A DNA stretch of 37,136 bases from DASWTL01 sp036402155 (GCA_036402155.1 DASWTL010000093.1:1-37136); one strand, 5' to 3'. Counted from the first letter of the stretch, positions 1 to 8,414 are shown. Translations and numbers: made by a program. Notes: generated from the letters alone by a model not told the origin.

Positions 1-1
1 T

Positions 2-1822
2 ACAAATAATACAACTTCTGCCGATCAGCTTAAGATTGATGTTGGCGGCTATAATTCATTATTAGGAAAAAGTTATGGTGAGCTGGCTGCCCAAAGCCGC
101 TCACAACATAAAACCCAGGGCTTTGGCAGTGCAAGTCAGCGGGGACCGGAATTAGAATATTTTGCACTGCTTGCGGGCGCACCGGCAAAGACCGATCTGC
201 TGGATGATATAGATATCTCGTGGAACAGAGTAAACAACGGTAAAATGATAGGTGAGTTGATCAGCAAGATCAATTCTAATTTTGACATGATTGATCCGGC
301 ATCATCGGTTCCGGATCTCCTGAAATTGCAGTCATTAATTAACAAAATTGATGACGGACCTTTAAAAACGCATAAGCTTAAGGAAGTTGATGACCTGATA
401 ATGGCATGTGCAGGAATCTGGTTTGAAATGACTTCCCTTGATCCGGAAGTTTCAACCGCAGATTCTATCCGCATAAAAATTCAAGCGATCTCACTAATGC
501 CCGATGCGTTGAAAATGCCGGTTTCAATTAGTGAGCGTCGTTCCGGAATGTCTGAGAAATTATTGTCAGAGAACCTTCTTACAATCCAAACCAAGATTGG
601 TCCCGGTTTACTTACCCAGCCATACTGGCTTACTTTTAACCGCACACAGGGGTTGTATAATAGTGGTCCGGAAGCCATGGACCGACCTGAAAGCGAACCG
701 ATTAAAGCGCAGTTCGAAGTAAAGATAGGGAACCATCTTTTGGAAATTTCCCGCAATGTTCTTTATAAGTTTGCCGATCCTGTTAAAGGGGAAGTTTATC
801 AGCCCTTAATTATTTCACCTCCGGTTATTGTATCTCCAGTTCAGAAAATGCTATTCTCAGGTAATAACAACTCCAGTCAGATAAGAGTAAAAGTTACAGC
901 TAAAAAAGATCTGGTAAAAGGCTCTGTACGACTGCAAGGCTCAGATCCTTTGATTATTCCGGATGCGGCCCAACCTTTTGAACTTAAAAAGAAGGGTGAT
1001 GTGACGTATGTTGACTTTCAAGTTTTACCGGCGAAGAATTCCCAACCTAATACATTAAGTGAAATTCGTGTTTCTGCCGATGTAGATGGTAAAACATATT
1101 CTTATGATGAAGCAAAAATTTCATATGATCACCTTCCGGTAATTTCGTATTTCCCGTTTGCAGATTTTAAATACCTGAATGCGGATATTAAAACTTCCGG
1201 GAAACGTATCGCTTATATATCTGGCGCGGGTGACCGTATTGCCGAATCATTAAAATTGGTCGGTTATTCAGTAGATATGCTAACCAATAATAATTTATTA
1301 ACACGAGATCTATCCGTATATGATGCAATAATTGCAGGGGTGAGGCTTTACAATGTAAATGCTGATGTATCCGGATTTAACTCGCGGATAATGGAATATG
1401 TTAAAAATGGAGGTACGTATCTGGTTCAATATAATGTTAATAATGGCTTGAAAATCAACGAAATTGGTCCGTATCCGTTTAAGATTAGTAATACCAGGGT
1501 TACTGATGAATCTGCACATGTAAGAATTTTAAATTCCGGCCACCCGGTTCTTAATTATCCAAACAAGATCACTGGTGAAGATTTTAATCACTGGGTTCAG
1601 GAGCGGGGTTTATATTTTGCAACAGGTTTTGAAAGCAATTATCAAGCGATCTTTAGTATGCATGATCCTGGTGAGCAAGAAAGTAATGGCGCATTAATTG
1701 TTTCTGACTATGGAAAAGGTAGATTTGTTTATACATCATTATCATTCTTCAGGCAATTACCTGCAGGTGTACCTGGTGCATACAGATTATTTGTAAATTT
1801 GATCGCTAAAAGAAAACATTAG
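2..1822 (+). CDS. PIG-L family deacetylase, large form, 5'-truncated by the window edge
   Basis: The reading frame is open from base 2 to the TAG at 1820-1822, so the gene enters from outside; an internal ATG at 245 is not the start. The first codons read as a stretch with SYGELAAQSRSQHK followed by QGFGS, which I recognise from the region after the catalytic domain of the roughly 800-residue PIG-L (LmbE-like) proteins of Bacteroidota. The remaining part is beta-rich, with a ThuA/glutamine-amidotransferase-like end (around YISGAGDRIAESL and a final FVYTSLSFFRQLP). The zinc-binding HPDD motif would lie upstream and cannot be checked. Family members remove acetyl groups from N-acetyl-glucosamine-type conjugates; the substrate here is unknown. 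The gene lies just upstream of two small membrane proteins and a sodium symporter, which suggests a sugar or amino-sugar conjugate is processed and imported. Confidence 0.85.
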   Translation, partial: TNNTTSADQLKIDVGGYNSLLGKSYGELAAQSRSQHKTQGFGSASQRGPELEYFALLAGAPAKTDLLDDIDISWNRVNNGKMIGELISKINSNFDMIDPASSVPDLLKLQSLINKIDDGPLKTHKLKEVDDLIMACAGIWFEMTSLDPEVSTADSIRIKIQAISLMPDALKMPVSISERRSGMSEKLLSENLLTIQTKIGPGLLTQPYWLTFNRTQGLYNSGPEAMDRPESEPIKAQFEVKIGNHLLEISRNVLYKFADPVKGEVYQPLIISPPVIVSPVQKMLFSGNNNSSQIRVKVTAKKDLVKGSVRLQGSDPLIIPDAAQPFELKKKGDVTYVDFQVLPAKNSQPNTLSEIRVSADVDGKTYSYDEAKISYDHLPVISYFPFADFKYLNADIKTSGKRIAYISGAGDRIAESLKLVGYSVDMLTNNNLLTRDLSVYDAIIAGVRLYNVNADVSGFNSRIMEYVKNGGTYLVQYNVNNGLKINEIGPYPFKISNTRVTDESAHVRILNSGHPVLNYPNKITGEDFNHWVQERGLYFATGFESNYQAIFSMHDPGEQESNGALIVSDYGKGRFVYTSLSFFRQLPAGVPGAYRLFVNLIAKRKH

Positions 1823-1828
1823 GCACAT

Positions 1829-1865
1829 AGACTTAAGAGGTTTTTAAAACTTAATAAGTCTTTTT
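1829..1865 (+). terminator. Possible intrinsic terminator after the PIG-L gene
   Basis: AGACTTA at 1829-1835 pairs with TAAGTCT at 1855-1861; an inner GGTTTT/AAAAC pairing continues the stem after a small internal loop, and a run of five T (1861-1865) follows. The stem is AT-rich and so weak; it may only partly separate the PIG-L gene from the symporter genes. Confidence 0.45.
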
Positions 1866-1901
1866 AAATTATCAAACAGTATAACCAAACACGTTAAGAT
1901 T

Positions 1902-2081
1902 ATGAAAAAAGTAGAAGCAGGGCAAAATAACTCATGGTATTACATTGTGGCATTGATCTTCGGTATATTAACCGGATTTGTAATATCCGATTCAATAGCC
2001 TGGGCGCTGGTAGGAGGATTTGCAGGATTGATATTTGCACTCTTTTTTGTGAATGTTCTTGTTGAAAAACGTGAACTCTAA
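1902..2081 (+). CDS. Small two-helix membrane protein, 59 aa, unknown function
   Basis: A 59-codon ORF from ATG 1902 to TAA 2079-2081. It begins MKKVEAGQNNSWYY and is then almost entirely hydrophobic, with two probable membrane segments at about residues 13-29 and 33-53 separated by a short SDSIAW turn, and it ends in charged residues (VEKREL). There is no recognisable domain. The next small ORF overlaps its end, and the sodium/solute symporter follows directly, so the three are probably co-transcribed. A role as a small partner of the symporter is inference from position only. Support for it being real is the clean start, the helical pattern and the tight packing. Confidence 0.6.
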   Translation: MKKVEAGQNNSWYYIVALIFGILTGFVISDSIAWALVGGFAGLIFALFFVNVLVEKREL

Positions 2082-2193
2082 ACGGGATCTTCCCCCCTTT
2101 GTAAAAAGCTGGAGCCAGTTTTATATTATGCTGATAGTATGGCTGGTTCTGCTTATTGGTTTATTTTACATATTTACCAGATCTTTTGAATGA
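2053..2193 (+). CDS. Small single-pass membrane protein, 46 aa, upstream of symporter
   Basis: An ORF in another frame from the previous one, overlapping its last 29 bases. ATG 2053 gives 46 residues; a GTG at 2071 would give 40 and starts nearer the conserved-looking part (NSKRDLPPFVKSWSQFY). The remainder is one strong membrane helix (about MLIVWLVLLIGLFYIF) and a short tail. The stop codon TGA (2191-2193) overlaps the symporter ATG (2190-2192) as ATGA, the usual sign of translational coupling. I recall similar short proteins beside sodium/solute symporters in Bacteroidota; a search would settle it. It resembles the small partner subunits seen with some symporters of this superfamily, but that link is inference. 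Confidence 0.65.
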   Translation: MFLLKNVNSKRDLPPFVKSWSQFYIMLIVWLVLLIGLFYIFTRSFE

Positions 2194-3902
2194 GCGTAAC
2201 AGACTGGATAGTTTTAGTTGTTACACTCCTGACAATTGTCGTTTACGGAATCTATAAAAGCCGGGGCAATCGCAATATCGATGGTTACCTGCTTGGAAAT
2301 CAGTCACTTCCATGGTATCATGTTTGTTTGTCAGTAATGGCTACCCAAGCCAGTGCAATTACCTTTCTGTCTGCGCCCGGCCTGGCATACTCCAGCGGAA
2401 TGAGTTTCGTGCAATTTTATTTCGGCTTGCCCCTGGCTATGATCGTTTTATGCATCACGTTCGTGCCGATCTTCCACAGGCTTAAAGTATTCACTGCGTA
2501 TGAATTTCTGGAAAAGCGGTTTGATATGAAAACCCGTGCCCTTACTGCCTTCCTTTTTTTGATTCAGCGAGGACTGTCTACCGGTATAACTATTTATGCC
2601 CCTTCGATTATATTATCTACCATTCTTAATATAGACACTACATATACAACCATTTTTATTGGCAGCCTGGTTATTATTTATACTGTTTACGGGGGCACGA
2701 AAGCGGTATCTTATACGCAGCTTTTGCAAATGAGCATTATTTTCTCCGGATTGTTTGTTGCCGGAATTATGGTTGTACACCTGCTTCCATCTAATGTGGG
2801 GTTTTCGGATGCGCTTCACATAGCAGGGAAAATGGGACGGACGAATGCAATTGATTTCTCATTCGACTGGAACAATCAATATACGGTATGGAGCGGCTTA
2901 ATTGGTGGGTTTTTTCTTCAACTATCTTATTTTGGAACTGATCAAAGTCAGGTAGGCCGTTATTTAACAGGGTCGTCTGTTAGCCAGAGCAGGTTAGGGC
3001 TGTTGATGAATGGTCTTGTAAAAATCCCTATGCAATTTTTAATTCTGCTAATTGGGATACTTGTTTTTGCCTTCTACCAGTTCAATGAGCCGCCTGTGTT
3101 TTTTAACAGGTATGAACTTAACAAGCTGGAAAAAAGTAGTTATGCCGGCGAGCTAGCTGCAATTAAGCAGGATTACAGCAATGCCTTCCGTGAGAAACAG
3201 ATTCATGTTAAAGCGCTGGAACAATCTATAGAGTCGGATAATGAAGAACTGATAGCAGCTAACCGCACGGTATTAGCTGAAGCCGATACGAAAATGAAGG
3301 CTATTCGTAAAAGTGCGGTTGATCTGATGGAGAAAAATGATGCGGATGCTGATACAAACGACAATAATTATATTTTTCTAAGTTTCGTAACACAGTATCT
3401 CCCACAAGGATTGATCGGGCTGCTAATTGCAATTATTTTTCTGGCTTCCATGGGATCTACTGCCAGCGCTCTGAATTCTTTAACCTCAACCACCGTGGTG
3501 GATATTTATAAAAGGCATATTCATAAAACCGGAAGTGACCGTCGATATCTTGATGTATCCCGATTAACTACACTGGTTTGGGGTGGCTTTTGTATCACAA
3601 TGGCTATGTATGCAAGTAAGCTAGGGAACCTGATTGAAGCTGTAAATATTCTTGGGTCGTTGTTTTATGGAACTATCTTAGGGATATTCCTAATTGCCTT
3701 TTATTTTAAAAAGATTGGCGGCACTGCAACGTTTATAGCAGCCCTCATAACAGAGGTTTTAATCTTTGGAATCTGGTGGGCAGAGATAATGGCGTTTTTA
3801 TGGCTCAATGTAGTTGGCTGTGTACTGGTTATCCTAATCGGCTACATTGTACAGAAATTTGAAGTAAAAACCGGTCAGCAAATTACTACTGACCGGCTGT
3901 AA
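2190..3902 (+). CDS. Sodium/solute symporter (SSS family), 570 aa
   Basis: An integral membrane transporter of the SSS family, which uses the sodium gradient to import small solutes such as sugars, amino acids or organic acids. The N-terminal half is typical: residues around 33-70 include YLLGNQSLPWYHVCLS and the ATQASAITFLSAPG stretch of the first core helices. About a dozen hydrophobic segments follow. A hydrophilic, charged, helix-forming insertion at about residues 295-390 (rich in E, K, A, with coiled-coil character) lies between two membrane helices; such an insert is known in some Bacteroidota members. It starts by ATGA overlap with the 46-aa gene and is convergent with the DUF2911 gene, one base between stops. 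The substrate cannot be read from sequence; the PIG-L neighbour hints at a sugar-like compound. Confidence 0.9.
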   Translation: MSVTDWIVLVVTLLTIVVYGIYKSRGNRNIDGYLLGNQSLPWYHVCLSVMATQASAITFLSAPGLAYSSGMSFVQFYFGLPLAMIVLCITFVPIFHRLKVFTAYEFLEKRFDMKTRALTAFLFLIQRGLSTGITIYAPSIILSTILNIDTTYTTIFIGSLVIIYTVYGGTKAVSYTQLLQMSIIFSGLFVAGIMVVHLLPSNVGFSDALHIAGKMGRTNAIDFSFDWNNQYTVWSGLIGGFFLQLSYFGTDQSQVGRYLTGSSVSQSRLGLLMNGLVKIPMQFLILLIGILVFAFYQFNEPPVFFNRYELNKLEKSSYAGELAAIKQDYSNAFREKQIHVKALEQSIESDNEELIAANRTVLAEADTKMKAIRKSAVDLMEKNDADADTNDNNYIFLSFVTQYLPQGLIGLLIAIIFLASMGSTASALNSLTSTTVVDIYKRHIHKTGSDRRYLDVSRLTTLVWGGFCITMAMYASKLGNLIEAVNILGSLFYGTILGIFLIAFYFKKIGGTATFIAALITEVLIFGIWWAEIMAFLWLNVVGCVLVILIGYIVQKFEVKTGQQITTDRL

Positions 3903-3903
3903 G

Positions 3904-4740
3904 TTACTTTGAAGCCTCGGCAAGAATATTGGTGTTCAGCCGGATATATTCTTTATTATTCATAGTTTTTGCAGCTTCGATTCCCGCTTTTGCAGTTGTT
4001 GAAGCGCCGCTTTTATCACCGGTCTTTAACTGGATCCGTGCTTTCCAGTATTTAATCCAGGGTGCTTTCTGATCTGCCGCCTCTGCCGCATTGATCCATT
4101 CAAGGGCTTTATTCAGGTCTTTGCCATTATCAAAATAGTATTGAGCAGCTTGAAAATATGGCTTTTTTTCACCTTTCATTGCCTCCTCAATACTGGACAT
4201 AACCTTTGAATCAACATCAGTTGTCATTTTTATAGACACACTGGTTTTATCCCATGCTAAATTCAGATTTGCGGTAGAAGGAAGCACATCAGTGAAGCCA
4301 ATAGTAAAGGTTTCAACTTTATTGCTCAGTTTGGCAGGTTTAACCTCAAATCGAAGAACGTCATCTGCCTGTTTATATTCATAGGCGCCCCATTGCTTTG
4401 CACTCTTATTTATTATAATTGTCCAGGAGTCTTTTCCGGGAATGGTAAATAAACCATATTCACCGGCAGCAACAGGCTTTCCTTCCAGTGTTACATCTTC
4501 TGAAAAAGTAATAAGTGTTGCAGAATTTGCTCCTGTTCTCCAAACCTCGCCATAAGGAACGAGACCTGAAAAAATAGTTCTTCCTTTTACATTAGGCCTT
4601 GAATATTTTACAGTAACAGTTCCAAGTCCGAAACCTTGAGTCACAGTTTGTGAACTGCTGGCTTGTGGCATTCGCAACTGTGCATAAGCATTACTTATAA
4701 ATAATGCTATCAAAACAGGGATGATAAATAGTTTTTTCAT
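3904..4740 (-). CDS. DUF2911 domain-containing secreted protein, 278 aa
   Basis: The protein starts with a clear signal peptide (MKKLFIIPVLIALFISNAYAQ) with a likely cut after AYA. Residues about 22-165 match the DUF2911 family, with the marker stretch SRPNVKGRTIFSGLVPYGEVWRTG and later GEYGLFTIPG and WTIIINK. The C-terminal third (about 180-278) is alpha-helical and looks like one or two TPR-like repeats (NGKDLNKALEWINAAEAAD; KARIQLKTGDKSGAS). The family is common in the cell envelope of Bacteroidota and has no established function. A weak promoter-like TAATTTTA lies on the minus strand at 4758-4765. It is a single-gene unit, convergent with the symporter. Confidence 0.9.
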   Translation of the reverse strand: MKKLFIIPVLIALFISNAYAQLRMPQASSSQTVTQGFGLGTVTVKYSRPNVKGRTIFSGLVPYGEVWRTGANSATLITFSEDVTLEGKPVAAGEYGLFTIPGKDSWTIIINKSAKQWGAYEYKQADDVLRFEVKPAKLSNKVETFTIGFTDVLPSTANLNLAWDKTSVSIKMTTDVDSKVMSSIEEAMKGEKKPYFQAAQYYFDNGKDLNKALEWINAAEAADQKAPWIKYWKARIQLKTGDKSGASTTAKAGIEAAKTMNNKEYIRLNTNILAEASK

Positions 4741-4809
4741 GTTAGTGAGTTTTCAAGTAAAATTACGGGATATTTTATGATAATATAGTCGGGATTTGTA
4801 ACTTTAATT

Positions 4810-5010
4810 GTGGAAAGGATAAAAGATATTAGCAAAGTGGAGCCGGGCGATTTCCTTAATTATCACGGGTCCTTATCAGTGGTTGCTTCCATTGAGTTCG
4901 ATGAAAGAACTTGTAAAATAAAGCTGGATAATGGGGCAATGATTATTGAAAAAGTAAATTCACGGCTGGAATTTTTCCGGACCTTAAACCGGATGAATTT
5001 AGGAACATAG
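4810..5010 (+). CDS. Small hypothetical protein, 66 aa
   Basis: A short ORF with a GTG start at 4810, lying alone on the plus strand between two minus-strand genes. The composition is that of a real soluble protein: charged start (ERIKDISKVEPGDFLNYHGS), then a beta-rich part (LSVVASIEFDERTCKIKLDNGAMIIEKV), which resembles a small SH3-like barrel. No family is recognised. A promoter-like TAACTTTA (4799-4806) ends three bases before the GTG, so the message would be leaderless, as also seems true for gltX here. Its independent promoter and protein-like sequence support it, but the small size and rare start leave doubt. Confidence 0.5.
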   Translation: MERIKDISKVEPGDFLNYHGSLSVVASIEFDERTCKIKLDNGAMIIEKVNSRLEFFRTLNRMNLGT

Positions 5011-5032
5011 CTTTCCAGATCACCTAACTATA

Positions 5033-5917
5033 TCAGACACGATTTCTCGTTAAAGACGAACTGGGATCGCTATTTTTTTTTAATGTATCTATCCCGCCTA
5101 TAATAAATACACCTACGCAAGTAATAAGGGTTGCCAGAACCATATACATAGGATTATATGCTGAACCATAATATGGCATCATTGAAAACGCTGTATTATA
5201 TGTCATGTGTAACACAATTGCTGCAAAAACGCTTCTATTAGTAAGAATATAGATTTTTGTTATTAGAATGCGGTTTACGATGGTGAAGACACATTGCCAG
5301 AAAATCCAAATCGTTGAATTATGTGTTTGGGTAAACGGAATTAAATGCCAGGTAACCCAGATGATCCCCACAATAAAACCGGTGATTACAATATTATAAC
5401 GAGTTAATAATCTGTCTGTTACAATAGACATCCAACCGATTTCCTCGCAATACCCGCTAAAACCATAGATCAATAAAAAAATTGGAATATTCCACAAAGG
5501 CGTCGCCTGGGTTGGCAGCTGCATTCCATTCCATTCCATAATTATATAGGAAAAGTAAACTGTCACCGGCATTAAAATAAAAATTGCAAAATGCCATGGT
5601 ATTGATCTGATTCGGTTATAATCGAATCCTCTGATCAATAGTGCACTTACAGAATTTCCTTGTCTCTTAACTTCAATTATAGCAGCAACCGGTACACATA
5701 GAAATTGAAGTGCACTTATCGGCAATTTGACAGGGATAATTTTTGTTGCATCCAAAGCATAACCCAAAATCCATAAAGGTATAGACAAAAGAAAAAGTGT
5801 AACCAGAAATGGGGTAAGTTTCAACTTCCCTTCCGCGTGCTGTTGTATCTCCATATTCACCTCTAATGGGCTGTATGCTAATGCCTCAATTGGTCTATAA
5901 AAATACTTAAAAAGCAA
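5033..5917 (-). CDS. CPBP family intramembrane metalloprotease (CAAX protease-like)
   Basis: A polytopic membrane protein with about eight hydrophobic segments. It carries the three CPBP (Abi) motifs: EEIGW at residues 158-162 (paired glutamates), WHLIPF with its histidine, and a late HMTYN (HxxxN). These residues form the metal site in Rce1-type proteases. The usual EExxxR motif reads EEIGWM, so the arginine is replaced. In-frame ATG at 5854 (residue 22) is an equally good start, since the first 21 residues are not needed for the fold. Substrates of bacterial members are mostly unknown. It stands alone, with no obvious partner. Confidence 0.85.
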   Translation of the reverse strand: MLFKYFYRPIEALAYSPLEVNMEIQQHAEGKLKLTPFLVTLFLLSIPLWILGYALDATKIIPVKLPISALQFLCVPVAAIIEVKRQGNSVSALLIRGFDYNRIRSIPWHFAIFILMPVTVYFSYIIMEWNGMQLPTQATPLWNIPIFLLIYGFSGYCEEIGWMSIVTDRLLTRYNIVITGFIVGIIWVTWHLIPFTQTHNSTIWIFWQCVFTIVNRILITKIYILTNRSVFAAIVLHMTYNTAFSMMPYYGSAYNPMYMVLATLITCVGVFIIGGIDTLKKNSDPSSSLTRNRV

Positions 5918-6077
5918 AAGCCCGTGTTACCAGATCATCTTCGTTTTCAGAGAAAATTGATTACAAGGTAATGTACAAGAGTTTAAACAAAGTCTATTGA
6001 GTAGAAATATGCAGAAATTTTATTTTGCTGCTAAGCTTCATACCTTAGCTCAGTACTTGACTAATTAATTGAATTAG

Positions 6078-6416
6078 ATGATCAGATCAACTGAGAATAC
6101 AGAACATTATATTTGGGGTGAAAACTGTGAAGGTTGGCATTTGCTAAAATCAGATAGTTTAAGTGTTATTGAGGAAAAAATGCCACCTGGGAGTTCTGAA
6201 AAGTTGCATTTTCATTACAGATGCCAGCAATTGTTTTATATATTATCTGGACAGGCAACTTTTGTAGTGGAGGGAAAAGTTTTGGTGCTGAAAGAAAATC
6301 AAAGCATTCACATACCTGAAGGTTCAAAGCATCAGATTTCAAATGAAGGTAATATGGACCTAAGGTTTCTCGTGGTGTCGGAACCAAAATCTCATGGGGA
6401 CAGAGAAGAGGTTTAA
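6078..6416 (+). CDS. Cupin domain-containing protein, 112 aa
   Basis: A single-domain cupin filling nearly the whole protein. Motif 1 is seen as PPGSSEKLHFHYRCQQLFYILSG: the two histidines (HFH) are present, but the glutamate expected four residues later is glutamine. Motif 2, with IPEGSKHQISNEG, keeps the third histidine and the asparagine. Cupins of this size bind a metal and act as small-molecule isomerases, oxygenases or ligand sensors; nothing here selects one. The gene is isolated, with about 160 bases of non-coding DNA upstream and 200 downstream, so it is probably transcribed alone. Confidence 0.85.
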   Translation: MIRSTENTEHYIWGENCEGWHLLKSDSLSVIEEKMPPGSSEKLHFHYRCQQLFYILSGQATFVVEGKVLVLKENQSIHIPEGSKHQISNEGNMDLRFLVVSEPKSHGDREEV

Positions 6417-6462
6417 GTTTATATTGCTGTCAATATGCTTTTCATCGTCTTGTTGTGCAAAA

Positions 6463-6488
6463 AAAGCCACACTTCTCAGCGTGGCTTT
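6463..6488 (-). terminator. Intrinsic terminator, best read on the minus strand
   Basis: AAAGCCAC (6463-6470) and GTGGCTTT (6481-6488) form a perfect 8-bp stem with a 10-base loop. On the minus strand the stem is followed by seven U (complement of the A run at 6459-6465), so it most likely ends transcripts coming from the kinase/DinB genes at right. On the plus strand only three T follow, but it may also stop the cupin message. Confidence 0.7.
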
Positions 6489-6618
6489 CAACCTAAACCT
6501 TATCACAATTTAAACCAATACATTGGTTCATTAGAGTAACCAAGCATTATTTAAAAAGTTCTGTTTTTTTTATTTTTTTTGTGTCATTTGATTTCTGAAA
6601 CGTATTGGATGTCAGGAG
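6489..6618. other. Non-coding stretch with inverted repeat and long T-tract
   Basis: No credible ORF is seen. AACCAAT (6513-6519) and ATTGGTT (6522-6528) form a near-perfect palindrome. Bases 6564-6580 are a T8-A-T8 tract (A-tract on the other strand), expected to be rigid or bent. If the terminator at 6463-6488 ends the DinB transcript, this is simply its 3' untranslated region; a separate small RNA is possible but has no clear promoter. Confidence 0.4.
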
Positions 6619-7128
6619 TTAAGACAAATACCTGTCAGTTAAGATGCGCCGGTGGTGATTAAGGTGACCAGCTATAATAAATAATAAAGCTCTAACAGAT
6701 ATTGCCGCTCCGTTTGCCGTGCCGGTTCTTTCAAGCTCAATTTCGGTTAACGACCTGAAAAAATGCAGGTTCGTCCTTCTCAATAGATTAAATTCCTCAG
6801 CAAAATCATCCAGACTACGGTCAGAGAAGTGGGCATTCGAAACATAACTACTCTCATCAAATCCAGCCAGGGGGGTGGAATCATTACGAGCAAAACGCAA
6901 GGCCCGGTAGGTCATTATCCTTTCAGTATCAATAACATGCCCTATTAATTCTTTAACTGACCATTTTTCAGGCGCGTACCTGAAATCGGCTTTCTCAGAA
7001 GGTATAGCTTTAACAAATTCCGCAAATGCATGAGCCTGTGTTTCCAGTTCATCTATTACATCATCATCAACAGTTTCGATGTATTTGTGGTAGAATGATG
7101 AATATTCATCAATGTGCGGCCGGTTCAT
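6619..7128 (-). CDS. DinB family protein, 169 aa
   Basis: A four-helix-bundle protein of the DinB/DfsB superfamily. The family usually binds a divalent metal through three histidines; candidates are in LIGHVIDTER (about residue 64) and in GHLNHHRRIL near the C terminus. The W in PEKWSVKELIGH is a hallmark. Members include thiol-dependent transferases and proteins of unknown role; the reaction here is unknown. Its start overlaps the end of the upstream histidine kinase gene by 20 bases, so both are translated from one message. A second member of the superfamily lies at 14014. Confidence 0.85.
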   Translation of the reverse strand: MNRPHIDEYSSFYHKYIETVDDDVIDELETQAHAFAEFVKAIPSEKADFRYAPEKWSVKELIGHVIDTERIMTYRALRFARNDSTPLAGFDESSYVSNAHFSDRSLDDFAEEFNLLRRTNLHFFRSLTEIELERTGTANGAAISVRALLFIIAGHLNHHRRILTDRYLS

Positions 7129-8335
7129 AAGTCGAGTTACTTTTAAGGATTATACGGATAGTTGTTCCTTTGCCAATTTCGGAATCTTTTACGAATATCT
7201 GACCAGAATGATAATTTTCTACAATCCGCTTGGTCAAAGAAAGTCCAAGACCCCATCCACGCTTTCTGGTTGTAAATCCCGGTTGAAATATCGTTTCAAA
7301 TCTCGCACGTGGAATTCCACGGCCTGTATCCGAAACATCAATGAAAACCTGTTCTTTAGCATAGTTTTCAGTGACAGATACTTCTATTTTTCCTGTCCCT
7401 TCGATGGCATTTACCGCATTTTTAAATAAGTTTTCCAAAACCCAGTCAAATAACGGGATATTAAGTAAAGCCTCTGCATGTTCGTCTCCATTTAAAACAA
7501 ACTGAATTTTTTCGCTGGTACGAACCCTGAAATAATCTATATACTCTGAAATTACGTCGTAAACCACATGGTTTTGCAGAACAGGCTTAGATCCAATTTT
7601 GGAAAAACGGTCAGTAATAACTTCCAGTCGTTTTACATCATGCTCCATTTCTGATATGAGGTTATCACCATCGGCTGCGTATCGGGATTTTAATAATTCG
7701 ATCCATGCCATTAGCGATGATATTGGGGTGCCCAGCTGATGAGCAGTTTCTTTCGCCATACCTACCCATACCTGGTTCTGTTCTGATCGTCTTGAAGAGC
7801 TGAAAACCAGGTAGGCCACCAGTAAAAATATAGCGATAACAGTAAGCTGAATATAGGGAAAGACCCGCAACTGCATAAGCAACGTTGAATCCTTGTAGTA
7901 AACGTACCATTTTTCGTCTGTAAAACGGTTTAGATCAATTTCAATAGGCTCCGGGTGCTGGGCCTTCATTTCAGCCAGCTGATTTCTAAAATAAACCGGA
8001 TCGTATTTAAGCTTATCAGATGCTTCCAGCTCAAAATTTGTTTTAGTAGTATCAAGGCCTTTCCAGGTCATTATACTATCTTTTTCATTGGTTACTATGG
8101 CAGGAACAGATAAACTGTCGCGAATGGAATAAATAAAGGTGATGAACTCGTCATTCACATCTGGCATATCAATGATATTCTTAGTTGATTTGGCCCAGAC
8201 TTCGGCACGTGTACGCTCGGCATTGGAAATATTTTTAACAAGATAATTAGTATACCATAGTGAGGCGCCTGCAATAGTGATGGCAAAGGCTAATAGTATA
8301 AATTTCCAGCGGCGTTTCTGTTCGTACGGGTTCAT
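7109..8335 (-). CDS. Membrane-bound sensor histidine kinase, 408 aa
   Basis: The protein has a first membrane helix at about residues 11-31, an extracytoplasmic sensor region of about 130 residues, a second helix at about 160-180, then the kinase core. The H-box reads AKETAHQLGTPISSL with the phospho-accepting His199; this QLGTP form is a distinct type common in Bacteroidota kinases. The ATP-binding domain shows NLFKNAVNAIE (N box), DTGRGIP (G1) and GWGLGLSLTKRIV (G2). No response regulator gene adjoins it, so the partner is encoded elsewhere. The gene is divergent from gltX with about 80 bases between starts. The DinB gene follows, overlapping by 20 bases. Confidence 0.92.
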   Translation of the reverse strand: MNPYEQKRRWKFILLAFAITIAGASLWYTNYLVKNISNAERTRAEVWAKSTKNIIDMPDVNDEFITFIYSIRDSLSVPAIVTNEKDSIMTWKGLDTTKTNFELEASDKLKYDPVYFRNQLAEMKAQHPEPIEIDLNRFTDEKWYVYYKDSTLLMQLRVFPYIQLTVIAIFLLVAYLVFSSSRRSEQNQVWVGMAKETAHQLGTPISSLMAWIELLKSRYAADGDNLISEMEHDVKRLEVITDRFSKIGSKPVLQNHVVYDVISEYIDYFRVRTSEKIQFVLNGDEHAEALLNIPLFDWVLENLFKNAVNAIEGTGKIEVSVTENYAKEQVFIDVSDTGRGIPRARFETIFQPGFTTRKRGWGLGLSLTKRIVENYHSGQIFVKDSEIGKGTTIRIILKSNSTYEPAAH

Positions 8336-8406
8336 CAGTGTACCAAAATACGAAAAAATGGTTCGGATATTGTTTTGATTGCATATATCTGCTAAACCGG
8401 AAACCT

Positions 8407-8414
8407 TATCTTTG
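8407..8414 (+). promoter_or_regulatory. -7 promoter element of gltX
   Basis: TATCTTTG is an exact match to the Bacteroidota TAnnTTTG element. It ends four bases before the gltX ATG (8419), which places the start of transcription at or next to the start codon: the message would be leaderless or nearly so. A good -33 TTG at the usual spacing is not seen. Confidence 0.6.

Noticed and set aside
7112..7429. Plus-strand 105-aa ORF opposite the kinase gene
   Set aside because: It lies wholly antisense to the kinase ATP-binding domain and has an improbable composition.
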